DNA of 64,000 nucleotides from Gemella sp. zg-570. Lineage in GTDB: Bacteria; Bacillota; Bacilli; Staphylococcales; Gemellaceae. A program made the translations under genes and the position numbers. The stretch lies in NCBI RefSeq assembly GCF_018866345.1, contig NZ_CP076443.1, forward strand, positions 953,501 through 1,017,500. Direction: 5' to 3'. The notes beneath the pieces were generated by a model. It was not told where the DNA came from and did not search any database. It saw only the letters and a list, made by a program, of their open reading frames with translations. This document shows, piece after piece, positions 1 through 8,658 of the stretch (the stretch's first letter is position 1; the number at the start of each line of letters is the position of its first letter).

Positions 1-116
1 AAATCATCTTCTTCTAAAATACCACGAACTTCAACTAGCTTATCAGAATCTATCATCAAGGCTCCTAAAACAGATTGCTCTGCCTGGAGTATTGCCTCAT
101 ATTCATTATTGTTCAT
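1..116 (-). CDS. dnaB: Replicative DNA helicase DnaB, N-terminal fragment cut by the window edge
   Basis: Only the first 38 or so codons are present. The reading (start ATG at 116) contains 'LQAEQSVLGALMID', the conserved opening of the N-terminal primase-interacting domain of replicative helicases (called DnaC in Bacillus). The start is supported by an AAAGGAGA ribosome binding site just upstream. It lies downstream of rplI on the same strand, as in many Firmicutes. The helicase unwinds DNA at the replication fork as a hexamer; the ATPase domain is outside the window. Confidence 0.9.
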   Translation of the reverse strand, partial: MNNNEYEAILQAEQSVLGALMIDSDKLVEVRGILEEDD

Positions 117-205
117 ACTTTCTCTCCTTTCTTATAGGATAATGAAATAATTTTTAATTTTAGTAAGAATTTATTTAACTTCTTATTGCAATTTAATTAT
201 TAAAA

Positions 206-649
206 TTATTTTTCTACTACATGAACTTTTATCACACCTTCTACTTGGTTGTGCAGTTTTATTTTTACATTTGTGTAGCCTAATGATTGAATACCGTAAG
301 GTAATTCAATTTTTTTCTTGTCAACTTTTAGGTCATGTTGTTTTCTTAATTCTTCTGCTACTTGTTTTGACGAAACTGAACCGAATAGACGACCACCCTC
401 ACCAGCTTTTACAAGTATTTTGATTTCTAATTTTGATAATTTTTCTGCGACTTCTTTAGCCTTAGCTAATTCTTCAGCCTTATCTTTTTCTTTACGTTGT
501 TGTTGACCTCTTAATACTGCCATATTGGCATTATTAGCCTCTAAAACTTTTTTATTTGATAAAAGAAATTTTGCATAACCGTCAGCAATTTCTTTGACCT
601 CTCCTTTTTTCCCTTTTCCTTTTACATCTTCAATAAAAATTACTTTCAT
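206..649 (-). CDS. rplI: 50S ribosomal protein L9
   Basis: The protein is 147 residues, the normal length for L9. It opens with the typical '[20 protein letters not shown]' N-domain, which binds 23S rRNA, followed by a long charged connecting helix (about residues 40-75) and a C-terminal domain with '[16 protein letters not shown]'. L9 sits at the base of the L1 stalk and helps maintain reading-frame fidelity. The gene lies between gdpP and dnaB on the same strand, the usual Firmicute order, with 44 bases between it and gdpP, so cotranscription is likely. Confidence 0.97.
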   Translation of the reverse strand: MKVIFIEDVKGKGKKGEVKEIADGYAKFLLSNKKVLEANNANMAVLRGQQQRKEKDKAEELAKAKEVAEKLSKLEIKILVKAGEGGRLFGSVSSKQVAEELRKQHDLKVDKKKIELPYGIQSLGYTNVKIKLHNQVEGVIKVHVVEK

Positions 650-693
650 TTAATTTACCTCACTTTTTAATTTTTTCTTCTTAATTGAATAAT

Positions 694-2646
694 TTATTTT
701 GAAATTAATATTTCTTCAATAGCCTTGATAAGTTCAACTTTTACATCTTCTAAATTATCTCCACTTATCTGCGTAGCAGCATTAGATAGATGTCCTCCAC
801 CACCCAAACGCTCCATAACAACTTGAACATTTAAGTTGCCTAAAGATCGGGCTGATATTCCTATTTTGTCTTTTCCTAATTTACCCACTACAAAACTAGC
901 ATCAATTCCTTTAATTGTTAAAAGTATATCAGCACTCTGAGCAAGCATAACATTAGTATATTCTTTATAGTCAGGAGCAAGAGATACTAAAATGTTATCA
1001 GCTATCTGAGTAGCCGAACTAATTATTTCTGCCCTATTAATAAAGTTTTCTAGTGGCTCTTTAAGAATTGCTTTTATTTTTATAGGGTCTGCCCCATTAC
1101 TTCTTAAATAGGCTGCCACATCGAATGTTCTTGATCCTGTTCTTATAGCAAAATTTTGTGAATCAACAACAATTCCACCCAACATAATGGTTGCAGATAA
1201 ATTATCTAATCTTTTACCCTTAGCTTGATATTCTATAAGTTCTGCTATAAGTTCAGAAGCTGATGAAGCATAGGGTTCTATATAGGTTAATAGAGGATTA
1301 GCAATTATATCTTCCCCTCTTCTGTGGTGGTCGATTATTACTTTTTTGTTAGCCTTATTTAATATGCCTACATCTATTACCCTGTCAGAATCTGACGTAT
1401 CTACTATTACCAAAGTTGTTAGAGGTGTCATCAAGTCCCAAGCCTTATCGCTATCAACAAAAATTTCAGCTAAATTCTCTTCTTTTTCAATTTCGGTCAT
1501 TATTTTTTTAATAGTTTCATCCTTATCACTATCATTTAAAACAATGTAACATTCCTTGTTATTAAGTTTTGCAAATTCGTAAATTCCTATACAAGCTCCT
1601 ATGGCATCAAAGTCTGGTTGAATATGCCCCATAACTATAAGCCTATCACTTTCTTTTACAATATCAGCTAGGGCATTAGAAATGACACGCGCCTTAATAC
1701 GAGTACGTCTTTCTTGAGGATTGGTTTTTCCTCCATAAAGTCTGATAGTACCGTCAACTTCTTTTATGGCAACTTGGTCGCCCCCTCTTCCTAAAGAAAG
1801 GTCTAAGGCTGTTTTGGAAAGTTCTCCCAATTCTGGTAAAAAGTCAGTTCCCAAACCAACACCAACACTAATTGTTACTTGGGTGTCAAATTCTTCTTTT
1901 AAATTTCTAATTTCATCTAGTATGGAAAATTTTTCTTTTTCTATAATTTTTAAGTCTTTAATATTAAGTAGACCTAAAAATCTATCTTCATCAGTACGCT
2001 TTAGATATACCCCATTTTTCTTAGCCCAATCAGTAAGCATACTTGTTATTTTTGAATCTAGTCTAGTCGCTACTTCATCTTCTAAGCCGTCATAAACTTC
2101 TTCTTGATTATCAATATTTATAGACATTACTACTGGTCGAGTATCCCTAAATCTCTGCATAACAACCTTAATTTCTGTAATATCAAAAAAATAAATATAT
2201 CCACTATCTTTTTTATAGTTTACCCTGAAATATTTGTCTTCTATGATAAACTGGTTGTCGACTGATGCTTCTACTCCAAATAAAGATTTTATTTCTGGGA
2301 TAACTTCTAATATATTTTCTCCTATAATATCATCTAAGTCTAAGTGCTTATAGATATAATTATTTGCCCATTCAATATTATTTTTTTCATCAATAATAAT
2401 AATTCCAATAGGAAATTTATTAAGCCCCTTGTCAGAAGAATCCTTAATTTTATTTGTTATTTCGTTTACATACTCCTGATTAGTCTGTTCAATTTTTCTA
2501 CCATACATATATGCTGGTAAAAACAAGCCAATAATTACAGCAAGATAGACAAAAAAACTGTATATATCAATTAATAATAAAATTATTCCTCCTAGTACCA
2601 CAAAAGCAGTTGCAATACTAAGATAAAAATTTCCTTTTTTAAACAT
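694..2646 (-). CDS. gdpP: Cyclic-di-AMP phosphodiesterase GdpP (DHH/DHHA1)
   Basis: The protein is 650 residues, the usual GdpP length. Two membrane helices (about 8-48) are followed by a PAS-like sensor region (about 70-150), a degenerate GGDEF domain (about 165-300) lacking a true GGDEF loop, and a DHH/DHHA1 hydrolase module. Catalytic motifs are visible: 'GHIQPDFDAIG', 'VDTSD', the 'DHHRR' signature and a C-terminal 'GGGGHLSNAA'. In the family it hydrolyses c-di-AMP to pApA, setting potassium and osmotic balance, wall stress tolerance and beta-lactam susceptibility. It directly follows yybS (no gap) and precedes rplI, so the three are probably one operon. Confidence 0.95.
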   Translation of the reverse strand: MFKKGNFYLSIATAFVVLGGIILLLIDIYSFFVYLAVIIGLFLPAYMYGRKIEQTNQEYVNEITNKIKDSSDKGLNKFPIGIIIIDEKNNIEWANNYIYKHLDLDDIIGENILEVIPEIKSLFGVEASVDNQFIIEDKYFRVNYKKDSGYIYFFDITEIKVVMQRFRDTRPVVMSINIDNQEEVYDGLEDEVATRLDSKITSMLTDWAKKNGVYLKRTDEDRFLGLLNIKDLKIIEKEKFSILDEIRNLKEEFDTQVTISVGVGLGTDFLPELGELSKTALDLSLGRGGDQVAIKEVDGTIRLYGGKTNPQERRTRIKARVISNALADIVKESDRLIVMGHIQPDFDAIGACIGIYEFAKLNNKECYIVLNDSDKDETIKKIMTEIEKEENLAEIFVDSDKAWDLMTPLTTLVIVDTSDSDRVIDVGILNKANKKVIIDHHRRGEDIIANPLLTYIEPYASSASELIAELIEYQAKGKRLDNLSATIMLGGIVVDSQNFAIRTGSRTFDVAAYLRSNGADPIKIKAILKEPLENFINRAEIISSATQIADNILVSLAPDYKEYTNVMLAQSADILLTIKGIDASFVVGKLGKDKIGISARSLGNLNVQVVMERLGGGGHLSNAATQISGDNLEDVKVELIKAIEEILISK

Positions 2647-3639
2647 CTACTTACCTCCTTTATGCCTAGAGTACATTTCTCTAATTTGAAATACAGAATC
2701 GACAATTCCAATAATTTCAAATATAGAATTAAATAAATATGCAGATACAGCTAATAGTGTTTTTACAAACATATTATTTTTATTTTTAATTTCTACAAAA
2801 TAAAAACAAGTGAACAAACCATTTAAGACAAAAATCCAACGGAATATATAAAGAGAATTTTCCAATATTAGTAGGCTCATATCATACTTATTACTTATTA
2901 ATAGCTGTGCAAAGTACACGATAAAAGATAGTATCACATAGTAAATAGTATATCTTGAACGTACCAAAACATAACTAAACCTAGGAAATACTGGCGTTAT
3001 TACCTTCTCTTTTGATAAAAATATTAGGCTATAATTTAATAAAATTAAAGAATATAAAAATATGGTAGAAAAGACAAGCGATGGGAAATGCCTTTTTATA
3101 TCTTCAAAACTTAAACGTAATAAATCAACATCAATATTTGTTTGCAAGCTAACTACGCTTCTTATATATTCATCAATATAGTTTTGAATAGCTTGAGGAT
3201 TGAAATTGATATAGCCTAATTTTATTAAAATGCTAAAGGATAAACTTATAGAAAAAAATAAAAATACTGCTGTGTAAACTAATATTAATATTTTTGAAAA
3301 TCTATTAATTATAGAAAAATATATTATTAAAACTATAATAGTGTGTATTATCGTCCAAATAAGAGCATAGTAACTACCGAATAAAAGGGCAATTAATATG
3401 GATAATGAGGCAAGTGGTGTGAAAATTTTATAGCCCTTAGCTCCTAGTGTATATATGGCAAGAGAAACAGAAGCTATTCCTGTAATAAGCCATATATTCA
3501 AAACAATTCCTAACGAATTGATTAATAAATATGAAATACTGTGTAGCCATATTTTTTTTCTTTCTGGTTCTCTAAAGAAAAATTGTTTACTAAAAATTAA
3601 TTGTAATTTTTTTTCAAACTTAGCAACTTCATTAGTCAA
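2647..3639 (-). CDS. YybS-like multi-pass membrane protein (DUF2232)
   Basis: The protein is 330 residues with about eight hydrophobic segments, a soluble loop around residues 145-185 and a basic C-terminus ('EMYSRHKGGK'). The start is TTG at 3639, preceded by AAGGAGG at an 8-base spacing. Its stop abuts the gdpP start, the conserved yybS-gdpP arrangement of Bacilli. Position and topology, more than recognisable motifs, support the DUF2232 assignment. The molecular function of the family is unknown; linkage to gdpP suggests a role in envelope homeostasis (inference). Confidence 0.75.
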   Translation of the reverse strand: MTNEVAKFEKKLQLIFSKQFFFREPERKKIWLHSISYLLINSLGIVLNIWLITGIASVSLAIYTLGAKGYKIFTPLASLSILIALLFGSYYALIWTIIHTIIVLIIYFSIINRFSKILILVYTAVFLFFSISLSFSILIKLGYINFNPQAIQNYIDEYIRSVVSLQTNIDVDLLRLSFEDIKRHFPSLVFSTIFLYSLILLNYSLIFLSKEKVITPVFPRFSYVLVRSRYTIYYVILSFIVYFAQLLISNKYDMSLLILENSLYIFRWIFVLNGLFTCFYFVEIKNKNNMFVKTLLAVSAYLFNSIFEIIGIVDSVFQIREMYSRHKGGK

Positions 3640-3758
3640 TATAGTTGCCTCCTTAACAATTTGATTAATCTAAAAATTAATCTTATTTTTTAATTTTAAT
3701 ATATCTCAATCATTTTATTATACCCTATTAGTAATTTTTTGGCTAGTATATTGAAAAT

Positions 3759-3795
3759 AAAAGAGCAGTTATCTTACATAGCTATCCTCTTATTT
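3759..3795 (-). terminator. Probable terminator after the MFS gene
   Basis: An imperfect hairpin with AAGAG/CTCTT outer arms lies just past the MFS stop codon, and the leftward transcript then runs into a T-rich stretch. It is a modest structure, scored by eye only. Confidence 0.45.
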
Positions 3796-5091
3796 ATTCT
3801 TTACTCTAAATTTTAATAGAAAAATACTAATTATTGATAATATTAATGTTATTAAAAATATGGATTTATTTTGGTTAAAACCAAGTAGACCATCTTTTAA
3901 ATGTCTTGCCAAAACAACATATACGTAATCTCCATAATAAATTCCTAAAGCAAAAAAGGCTTGATAAACCCCCATACTTATATTGCGATAATATTTGTCG
4001 AAGTATTGCATAGCCATAGAAATTAGAAGATTATAGATACCTCCATAAAAAAAGCCGTTAAAAATATAAGCAACATAAACGATATAGGGATTATTAACAT
4101 AAAGAGCTACTAAGAAAAATATTATGGCTAATAAGAATGAAAAAATCATAGTTCTTTGAATACCAAATTTTTTAGCAAAATAGGTTCCAGCCAGTATTCC
4201 GGCAATTAATTGTGGCAGGGCAAAAACAGTATCCATATAAGCTAACATAAGAGGCGACATTTTCAATTCAACCTTGCCAAAAGTAAGCATATTAGCCCCA
4301 CTCGTTGAAAATTTTATAAAGGAAACTAATAGGGCTAAAAGACAAATATAAATAAAACTCTTATGTTTGATTACTACTTTTAATTTATCAAATGAAAAAA
4401 TTTTTTCTGTCGGTATGTAATCTTTCATCTTAAAACTTAAAATAAATGTTAGTAAGGCTAAAAATCCAGCAAAAAGCCACATAAAATTATAATTTTTATA
4501 TTGGTCATAAGTAAACAGATATTGTATAGGTGCTGCTATAAACTCTGCCAGAAGTGGTGCTACCGATAGGATAGAAACCGACACTACCACTTCATCACTT
4601 TCAAATGTTTCTGAAAAAATAACATTAAACATGGCTAGCATGGTAGCTCCAAGACCCAAAGCTAGAGATGAAAAATAAAGGCTATCATAAGAAGGTTTAT
4701 AAAAAACTAAAAATGATGAAACCACTAAAGTAAATAAGGCTATCTGAATAAAGAATTTTCTTTTCTTTAAAATATCACTTATAACAAACATGGGTAGCCT
4801 AACAAATAAACTCATTAAACCATAAGCAGCAGCTATTTGGGCTGCCATTTCTGCCGTTAGGGACAAGCCTCCTTGTTCTGCGGGAGTTATGGCATATAAT
4901 TTTCTATATGCCCTAATAATACTTATTGTTGACCAAAATAAAACTAAAATCCAAAAAATAATAATTTGATTTTTATTTAATTTATATTTTTTTGTTAAAA
5001 AAATAACGACAGCTAAAATTATAAAAATCATTACAATAGAAAATAAAATTTTAATCTTTCTCAATCCTCTCTTATATATTTTCCTATACAT
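3790..5091 (-). CDS. Major facilitator superfamily transporter
   Basis: The protein is up to 433 residues with about 12 hydrophobic helices. Its short cytoplasmic loops carry basic clusters such as 'SDILKKRKFF' and 'AKKFGIQRT', typical MFS loop 2-3 and 8-9 positions. The substrate cannot be told from sequence. The start is uncertain: the first ATG (5091) sits directly on a TATAAT and has no ribosome binding site, so translation may begin further in (a GAGAGG lies about 25 bases inside). The gene appears monocistronic, with AT-rich spacers on both sides. Confidence 0.8.
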   Translation of the reverse strand: MYRKIYKRGLRKIKILFSIVMIFIILAVVIFLTKKYKLNKNQIIIFWILVLFWSTISIIRAYRKLYAITPAEQGGLSLTAEMAAQIAAAYGLMSLFVRLPMFVISDILKKRKFFIQIALFTLVVSSFLVFYKPSYDSLYFSSLALGLGATMLAMFNVIFSETFESDEVVVSVSILSVAPLLAEFIAAPIQYLFTYDQYKNYNFMWLFAGFLALLTFILSFKMKDYIPTEKIFSFDKLKVVIKHKSFIYICLLALLVSFIKFSTSGANMLTFGKVELKMSPLMLAYMDTVFALPQLIAGILAGTYFAKKFGIQRTMIFSFLLAIIFFLVALYVNNPYIVYVAYIFNGFFYGGIYNLLISMAMQYFDKYYRNISMGVYQAFFALGIYYGDYVYVVLARHLKDGLLGFNQNKSIFLITLILSIISIFLLKFRVKNK

Positions 5092-5137
5092 TATAGCAAA
5101 AAAAATTTTTTTATACTATTTTAATTAATTCAAAACA

Positions 5138-5167
5138 AAAGTGAGATTATTAATAACCTCACTTTTT
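5138..5167 (-). terminator. Terminator of the rnmV-rsmA-mazG-DUF59 block
   Basis: Arms AAGTGAG and CTCACTT enclose a 12-base loop, with T-rich tracts on both outer sides, so the hairpin could end transcripts from either strand. It lies in the 265-base AT-rich gap (5092-5356), which otherwise shows nothing recognisable. Confidence 0.65.
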
Positions 5168-5356
5168 AAATTTTATTTTTATTTTATTAAATTCTAATAA
5201 GAATTTTAATTTTTTGATTTATATTTTCATTTATAATAAATATTTATTATTTTTTATATAACTATTAAGCTACATTAAAAATTACATTTATAAATTATAT
5301 TAATTTAAAATTATCTTTGTAAAATAAAATCTTGTAAATAAAAAATTTAATTCTTA

Positions 5357-5668
5357 TTAATAATCTGCTATGCCTAGAGCTATTTTTGCATAGCGAGACA
5401 TTTTATCCTTTGTCCAAGGTGGATCCCAGATTAATTCAACATCTACTGCTTTTACTTCGTCAATACCTAGCATAGCCATTTCTACCTGTTCAATAATTAG
5501 CGGAGCTAGGGGACAACCCATAGAAGTAAGTGTCATTTCTACGATTGCATGACCTTCATCATTCATCTTAACATCGTATAACAAACCAAGATTTACTATA
5601 TCAATACCTAATTCTGGGTCTATAACCGTTTCTAAAGCCTCAATAACTCTATCTTTTAGTTCTGACAT
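5357..5668 (-). CDS. DUF59/MIP18-family metal-sulfur cluster assembly protein (SufT/PaaD-like)
   Basis: The protein is 103 residues, the usual size for a stand-alone DUF59 protein. Family marks are 'VIDPELGIDIVNLGLLY', 'TLTSMGCPLAPLI' (conserved cysteine in the GCP turn) and a C-terminal 'WDPPWTKDKMSRYAK'. Members help assemble or deliver Fe-S clusters (SufT, PaaD and eukaryotic MIP18 roles are known). No suf genes are nearby. It is the last gene of a leftward block from rnmV, 38 bases after the MazG-like gene. Confidence 0.9.
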   Translation of the reverse strand: MSELKDRVIEALETVIDPELGIDIVNLGLLYDVKMNDEGHAIVEMTLTSMGCPLAPLIIEQVEMAMLGIDEVKAVDVELIWDPPWTKDKMSRYAKIALGIADY

Positions 5669-5706
5669 GTGTGCTTCCTTTCTATTTTTTTATTATTATA
5701 ACATAT

Positions 5707-5991
5707 TTATTTCTTTTCTGGATAGCGTCTAGCTACATCTTTCAATTTTTCAGTAATAATATCCTTGGGGTCTACTCCCATGTGATAACACATAGATAAA
5801 GAATAAATTAGAACATCTGCCAACTCATCACAAACTGCCTTTTTGTCAAAATTATTGTCCTGCCACTGAAAATGTTCCAAAAGTTCTGCCGCTTCAATAA
5901 TAATACTACGAGCCAAATTCGCCTCCGTATTAGATTCTATCCAGCCTCTTTTTTCCCTAAATTCTACAATAGTTTTCTTCAATTCTTCCAT
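5707..5991 (-). CDS. MazG-like nucleotide pyrophosphohydrolase
   Basis: A 94-residue all-helical protein with the MazG-family metal-binding pattern: 'IIIEAAELLEHFQW' (EExxE-type helix) and 'VCDELADVLIYSLSMC' (ExxD helix). Family members hydrolyse non-canonical or excess NTPs to NMP and pyrophosphate as house-cleaning enzymes. It lies 18 bases after rsmA and 38 bases before the DUF59 gene on the same strand. The exact substrate is not predictable. Confidence 0.88.
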   Translation of the reverse strand: MEELKKTIVEFREKRGWIESNTEANLARSIIIEAAELLEHFQWQDNNFDKKAVCDELADVLIYSLSMCYHMGVDPKDIITEKLKDVARRYPEKK

Positions 5992-6009
5992 AATGTTCCC
6001 CCTATAAAT

Positions 6010-6879
6010 TTATTTAATAACTTCCCTATTTTTTAAGTCTGTATGTAGTTTATTAAATTCAAATATTGTCAATGTTTCACTTCTCCTACTAGGTTCTATA
6101 CCCAAACTTTGACAAGCTGACAACAAAGATTCTTTTTTATCTTTTCCAGAAATTGCAATAAGATTATTCATTAAAGTTTTACGACGCTGAGCAAAACAAT
6201 TACGTACAAAATTAAAAAATTCTTCTGTATCTGCAATATAAATATCCTTTTCCTTTTTAGTCATAATTTTCACCACTGCACTCTCAACATTAGGAGCTGG
6301 GACAAAAACTTTTTTAGGTACGGTAAATAAATATTCAACATCAGTATAATAATTTAATAATATGGTTAAAGAATTATAATCTTTCGTTCCGACTTTAGCA
6401 TTCAAACGATTAGCAACTTCTTTTTGCATCATAACCACATAACCGTCTATTAAACTTGTATTTTCTAATAAATGAGTTAGGATTGGTGTGGTAATATAAT
6501 AAGGTAGATTTGCAACTACCATAATCTTAGAACAAGTAGAAAATTTTTCCTTAATAATTTTATCAACATCAACCTTTAATATATCCTTATTAATGATTTT
6601 TACATTATCATAAGCAGCTAAGGTATCTGCCAAAATCGGCAATAATCTGCCGTCTATTTCAAAAGAAATCACCTCTTTTGCTGACTTGGCTAAAACTTCT
6701 GTTAAAGAACCAATACCAGAACCTATTTCTATAACTCCAGTATCCTTATCAATACTAGCTGAATTAACTATTTTATTTAAAATATTACTATCAATTAAAA
6801 AATTTTGACCTAAACTCTTCTTAAAATTAAAATTATATTTTTTTAAAATTTGAAAAGTTTTTTTAGAAGTTCCTATCAT
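6010..6879 (-). CDS. rsmA: 16S rRNA dimethyladenosine transferase (KsgA)
   Basis: The protein is 289 residues. SAM-binding motif I 'VIEIGSGIGSLTEVLA', the acidic 'SFEIDGRL' and the catalytic 'VVANLPYYITTPIL' (NLPY motif) are all present. A C-terminal region 'FAQRRKTLMNNL' matches the rRNA-contact domain. It dimethylates two adjacent adenines near the 3' end of 16S rRNA, a late 30S maturation check. The ATG overlaps the rnmV stop (ATGA), implying translational coupling; rnmV-rsmA is a conserved pair. Confidence 0.97.
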   Translation of the reverse strand: MIGTSKKTFQILKKYNFNFKKSLGQNFLIDSNILNKIVNSASIDKDTGVIEIGSGIGSLTEVLAKSAKEVISFEIDGRLLPILADTLAAYDNVKIINKDILKVDVDKIIKEKFSTCSKIMVVANLPYYITTPILTHLLENTSLIDGYVVMMQKEVANRLNAKVGTKDYNSLTILLNYYTDVEYLFTVPKKVFVPAPNVESAVVKIMTKKEKDIYIADTEEFFNFVRNCFAQRRKTLMNNLIAISGKDKKESLLSACQSLGIEPSRRSETLTIFEFNKLHTDLKNREVIK

Positions 6880-7424
6880 ACATAATCCTCTATCTTTTTC
6901 ATCGTTTCTATCAATTTTTCTTTAGAAATACTATACATATTCAACTTATTTAGTAGCTGTTTGCCATTTGTATATTCAATATTCAGCTCTTCACACAACT
7001 TTTCCCTAAGTATTTTTGACAAGCTACCCCCAACCAAACCAAGTTCTATCAACAAATCATTACTTATATCGTATTTCAGCTCACTAGCAGGAGTATAACA
7101 TTTTTCCAAAGCAAAAATAATATCTTCCTTGCTCGCAGCTTCGATACCTATTTTACCCTTACTATCAATAGCTTTTTTACTAGAAATATAAGCATGCTTA
7201 GCAGTAGGAATATGACGTTCAATTATATTTCTAATTCTCTTGCCAGCATAATCAGGGTCAGTTAAAACTATTATACCACGATTTTTATTTAAAACTTTTA
7301 ATCTTTCCAATTTTTCTCTAGTAATAGCTGACCCGTTCGTTTCAAAAGTATCACAATCAAAAGCTTCTTTCACCCTATTTGTATCATCTCTTCCTTCAAC
7401 TACAATAATTTCTCTTATTCTCAT
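6876..7424 (-). CDS. rnmV: Ribonuclease M5 (5S rRNA maturation)
   Basis: The protein is 182 residues with an N-terminal TOPRIM domain: 'IIVVEGRDDTNRVKEAF' (glutamate of TOPRIM), 'IIVLTDPDYAGKRIR' (DxD-type acidic pair) and the downstream 'EKLCEELNIEYTNGKQLLNKLN' RNA-binding region. RNase M5 cuts both sides of precursor 5S rRNA. It is the first gene of the leftward block. Its TGA stop, overlapping the rsmA ATG, is evidence that UGA is a true stop in this genome. Confidence 0.95.
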   Translation of the reverse strand: MRIREIIVVEGRDDTNRVKEAFDCDTFETNGSAITREKLERLKVLNKNRGIIVLTDPDYAGKRIRNIIERHIPTAKHAYISSKKAIDSKGKIGIEAASKEDIIFALEKCYTPASELKYDISNDLLIELGLVGGSLSKILREKLCEELNIEYTNGKQLLNKLNMYSISKEKLIETMKKIEDYV

Positions 7425-7695
7425 TTCTTATCCTTAAAAAATTTATTCTACTTATAATAACACATTTCAAAATTCCTAACAATTAAAAAATAAAGTTTTA
7501 AATTTTAAAATATAATTTTTCAGCAAAAAATATAATTTTGATAATTTCAAATTAAAAATAATTTTTACTATAAGAAATAAATAAAAAACTACTTAAAATT
7601 TTTAAAAATATACTAGCTCTTATCAATTAAAAAACAAAATAAAAATTATTAATTTTCTTTATACATTCTAGCAAACTATTTCATATTTTATTGTA
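7425..7695. other. AT-rich spacer between rnmV and the SDR pseudogene
   Basis: This stretch is mostly A and T runs with no open frame of note. It should hold the leftward rnmV promoter and, at its right end, it meets the rightward promoter of the SDR locus. No structured RNA or repeat was recognised. Confidence 0.5.
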
Positions 7696-7760
7696 TTGAC
7701 TAGGCTTATTTTTACTAGTTATAATTAATTTGTAACAAATAATAAAATAAAATTTGGAGG
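7696..7760 (+). promoter_or_regulatory. Promoter and ribosome binding site of the SDR pseudogene
   Basis: TTGACT (7696-7701) and TATAAT (7720-7725) are separated by 18 bases, followed by GGAGG (7756-7760) ten bases before the ATG. Expression signals are intact although the gene is broken, which points to recent inactivation. Confidence 0.75.
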
Positions 7761-7770
7761 TTATTATTTA

Positions 7771-8599
7771 ATGACTAATAATTGGTTAAACTTAGAAAAT
7801 AAAGTAGCAGTAGTAACAGGTGCTTTAGCTGGAATGGGTTCAAAAATTTGTAAAAAATTTGCTATGCAAGGAACAAATGTTGTCTTAGTAGATTTATTAG
7901 TAGACAAAGCAAGAGAGTAGGCTAAAGAACTTAACACTAAATACCGAGTAAAAACTTTAGAAATTAAATGTAATACTACAAGTGAAGAATCGGTAGACGC
8001 GGCAGTGAAATTAGTAAAGGAAGAATTTTGACGTGTCGATATTTTAGTAGACGTGTTGATATTTTAGTAAATACAGTAGCGATTTTACACTTTGCTCCAT
8101 TTGAAGATTTAGATATGGCTGATTATGATGCAACTATCAACGTAAACATCAAGGGATATTTCTTAATGACACAAGGTTTTGGATGTGTAACGATTGAACA
8201 AAAATACGGAAATATAGTTCACATATCATCAATAGCTCCTCACTTCCCAGAAAGATACTCTGGTGCATACACAATGACAAAAGCAGCAGTAAATATGTTA
8301 TCTAAACAAGTTGCAGCTTAGTGGGGAAAACATGGAGTAAGAAGTAATTTTATCCTACCTTGCTTTGTACAAACTCCATTATCAGCCAGTTTTTATGCTG
8401 ACCAAGAAGTAGAAGAAGGACGTAAACGACTAACAGCTTCTAAACGTATAGGTAATGTTCAAGATGTAGCTAACGCTGTTCTTTACTTATCAAGCGACCT
8501 CTATAATTATACAAACGCTACAAGATTTACGATTATAAGGTGTCTTTGATATTATAATGGGTGATATGACACCAAAACCAGGTGGCAGACGTGGTTAAG
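7771..8599 (+). pseudogene. Short-chain dehydrogenase/reductase pseudogene
   Basis: Reading across frames recovers a full SDR of about 265 residues: an N-terminal Rossmann motif 'VAVVTGALAGMGSKI' (TGxxxGxG), a central 'VHISSIAPHF', the catalytic 'YSGAYTMTKAA' (YxxxK) and a C-terminal 'GDMTPKPGGRRG'. It is broken by TAG at 7918, TGA at 8029, a 20-base imperfect tandem duplication (8031-8070) that shifts the frame, TAG at 8319 and another frameshift near 8530. All three in-frame stops are explained by G-to-T changes from Glu or Gly codons. The substrate is unknown; the gene can make no full product. Confidence 0.9.
8031..8070 (+). repeat. 20-base tandem duplication inside the SDR pseudogene
   Basis: Two adjacent 20-base copies (8031-8050 and 8051-8070) differ at only two positions. 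The duplicated bases encode 'RVDILV' in shifted frames. Because 20 is not a multiple of three, the duplication moves the second half of the gene into another frame. Confidence 0.9.
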
Positions 8600-8629
8600 C
8601 AATAGAATATTTAAAAAATAGAAAAAAAT

Positions 8630-8658
8630 AAAAGAAGTGGAAAATTTCCACTTCTTTT
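8630..8658. terminator. Bidirectional terminator between SDR pseudogene and permease
   Basis: Eleven-base arms AAAAGAAGTGG and CCACTTCTTTT face each other across a 7-base loop, with T-rich flanks on each strand. The right arm overlaps the permease stop codon. Confidence 0.85.
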
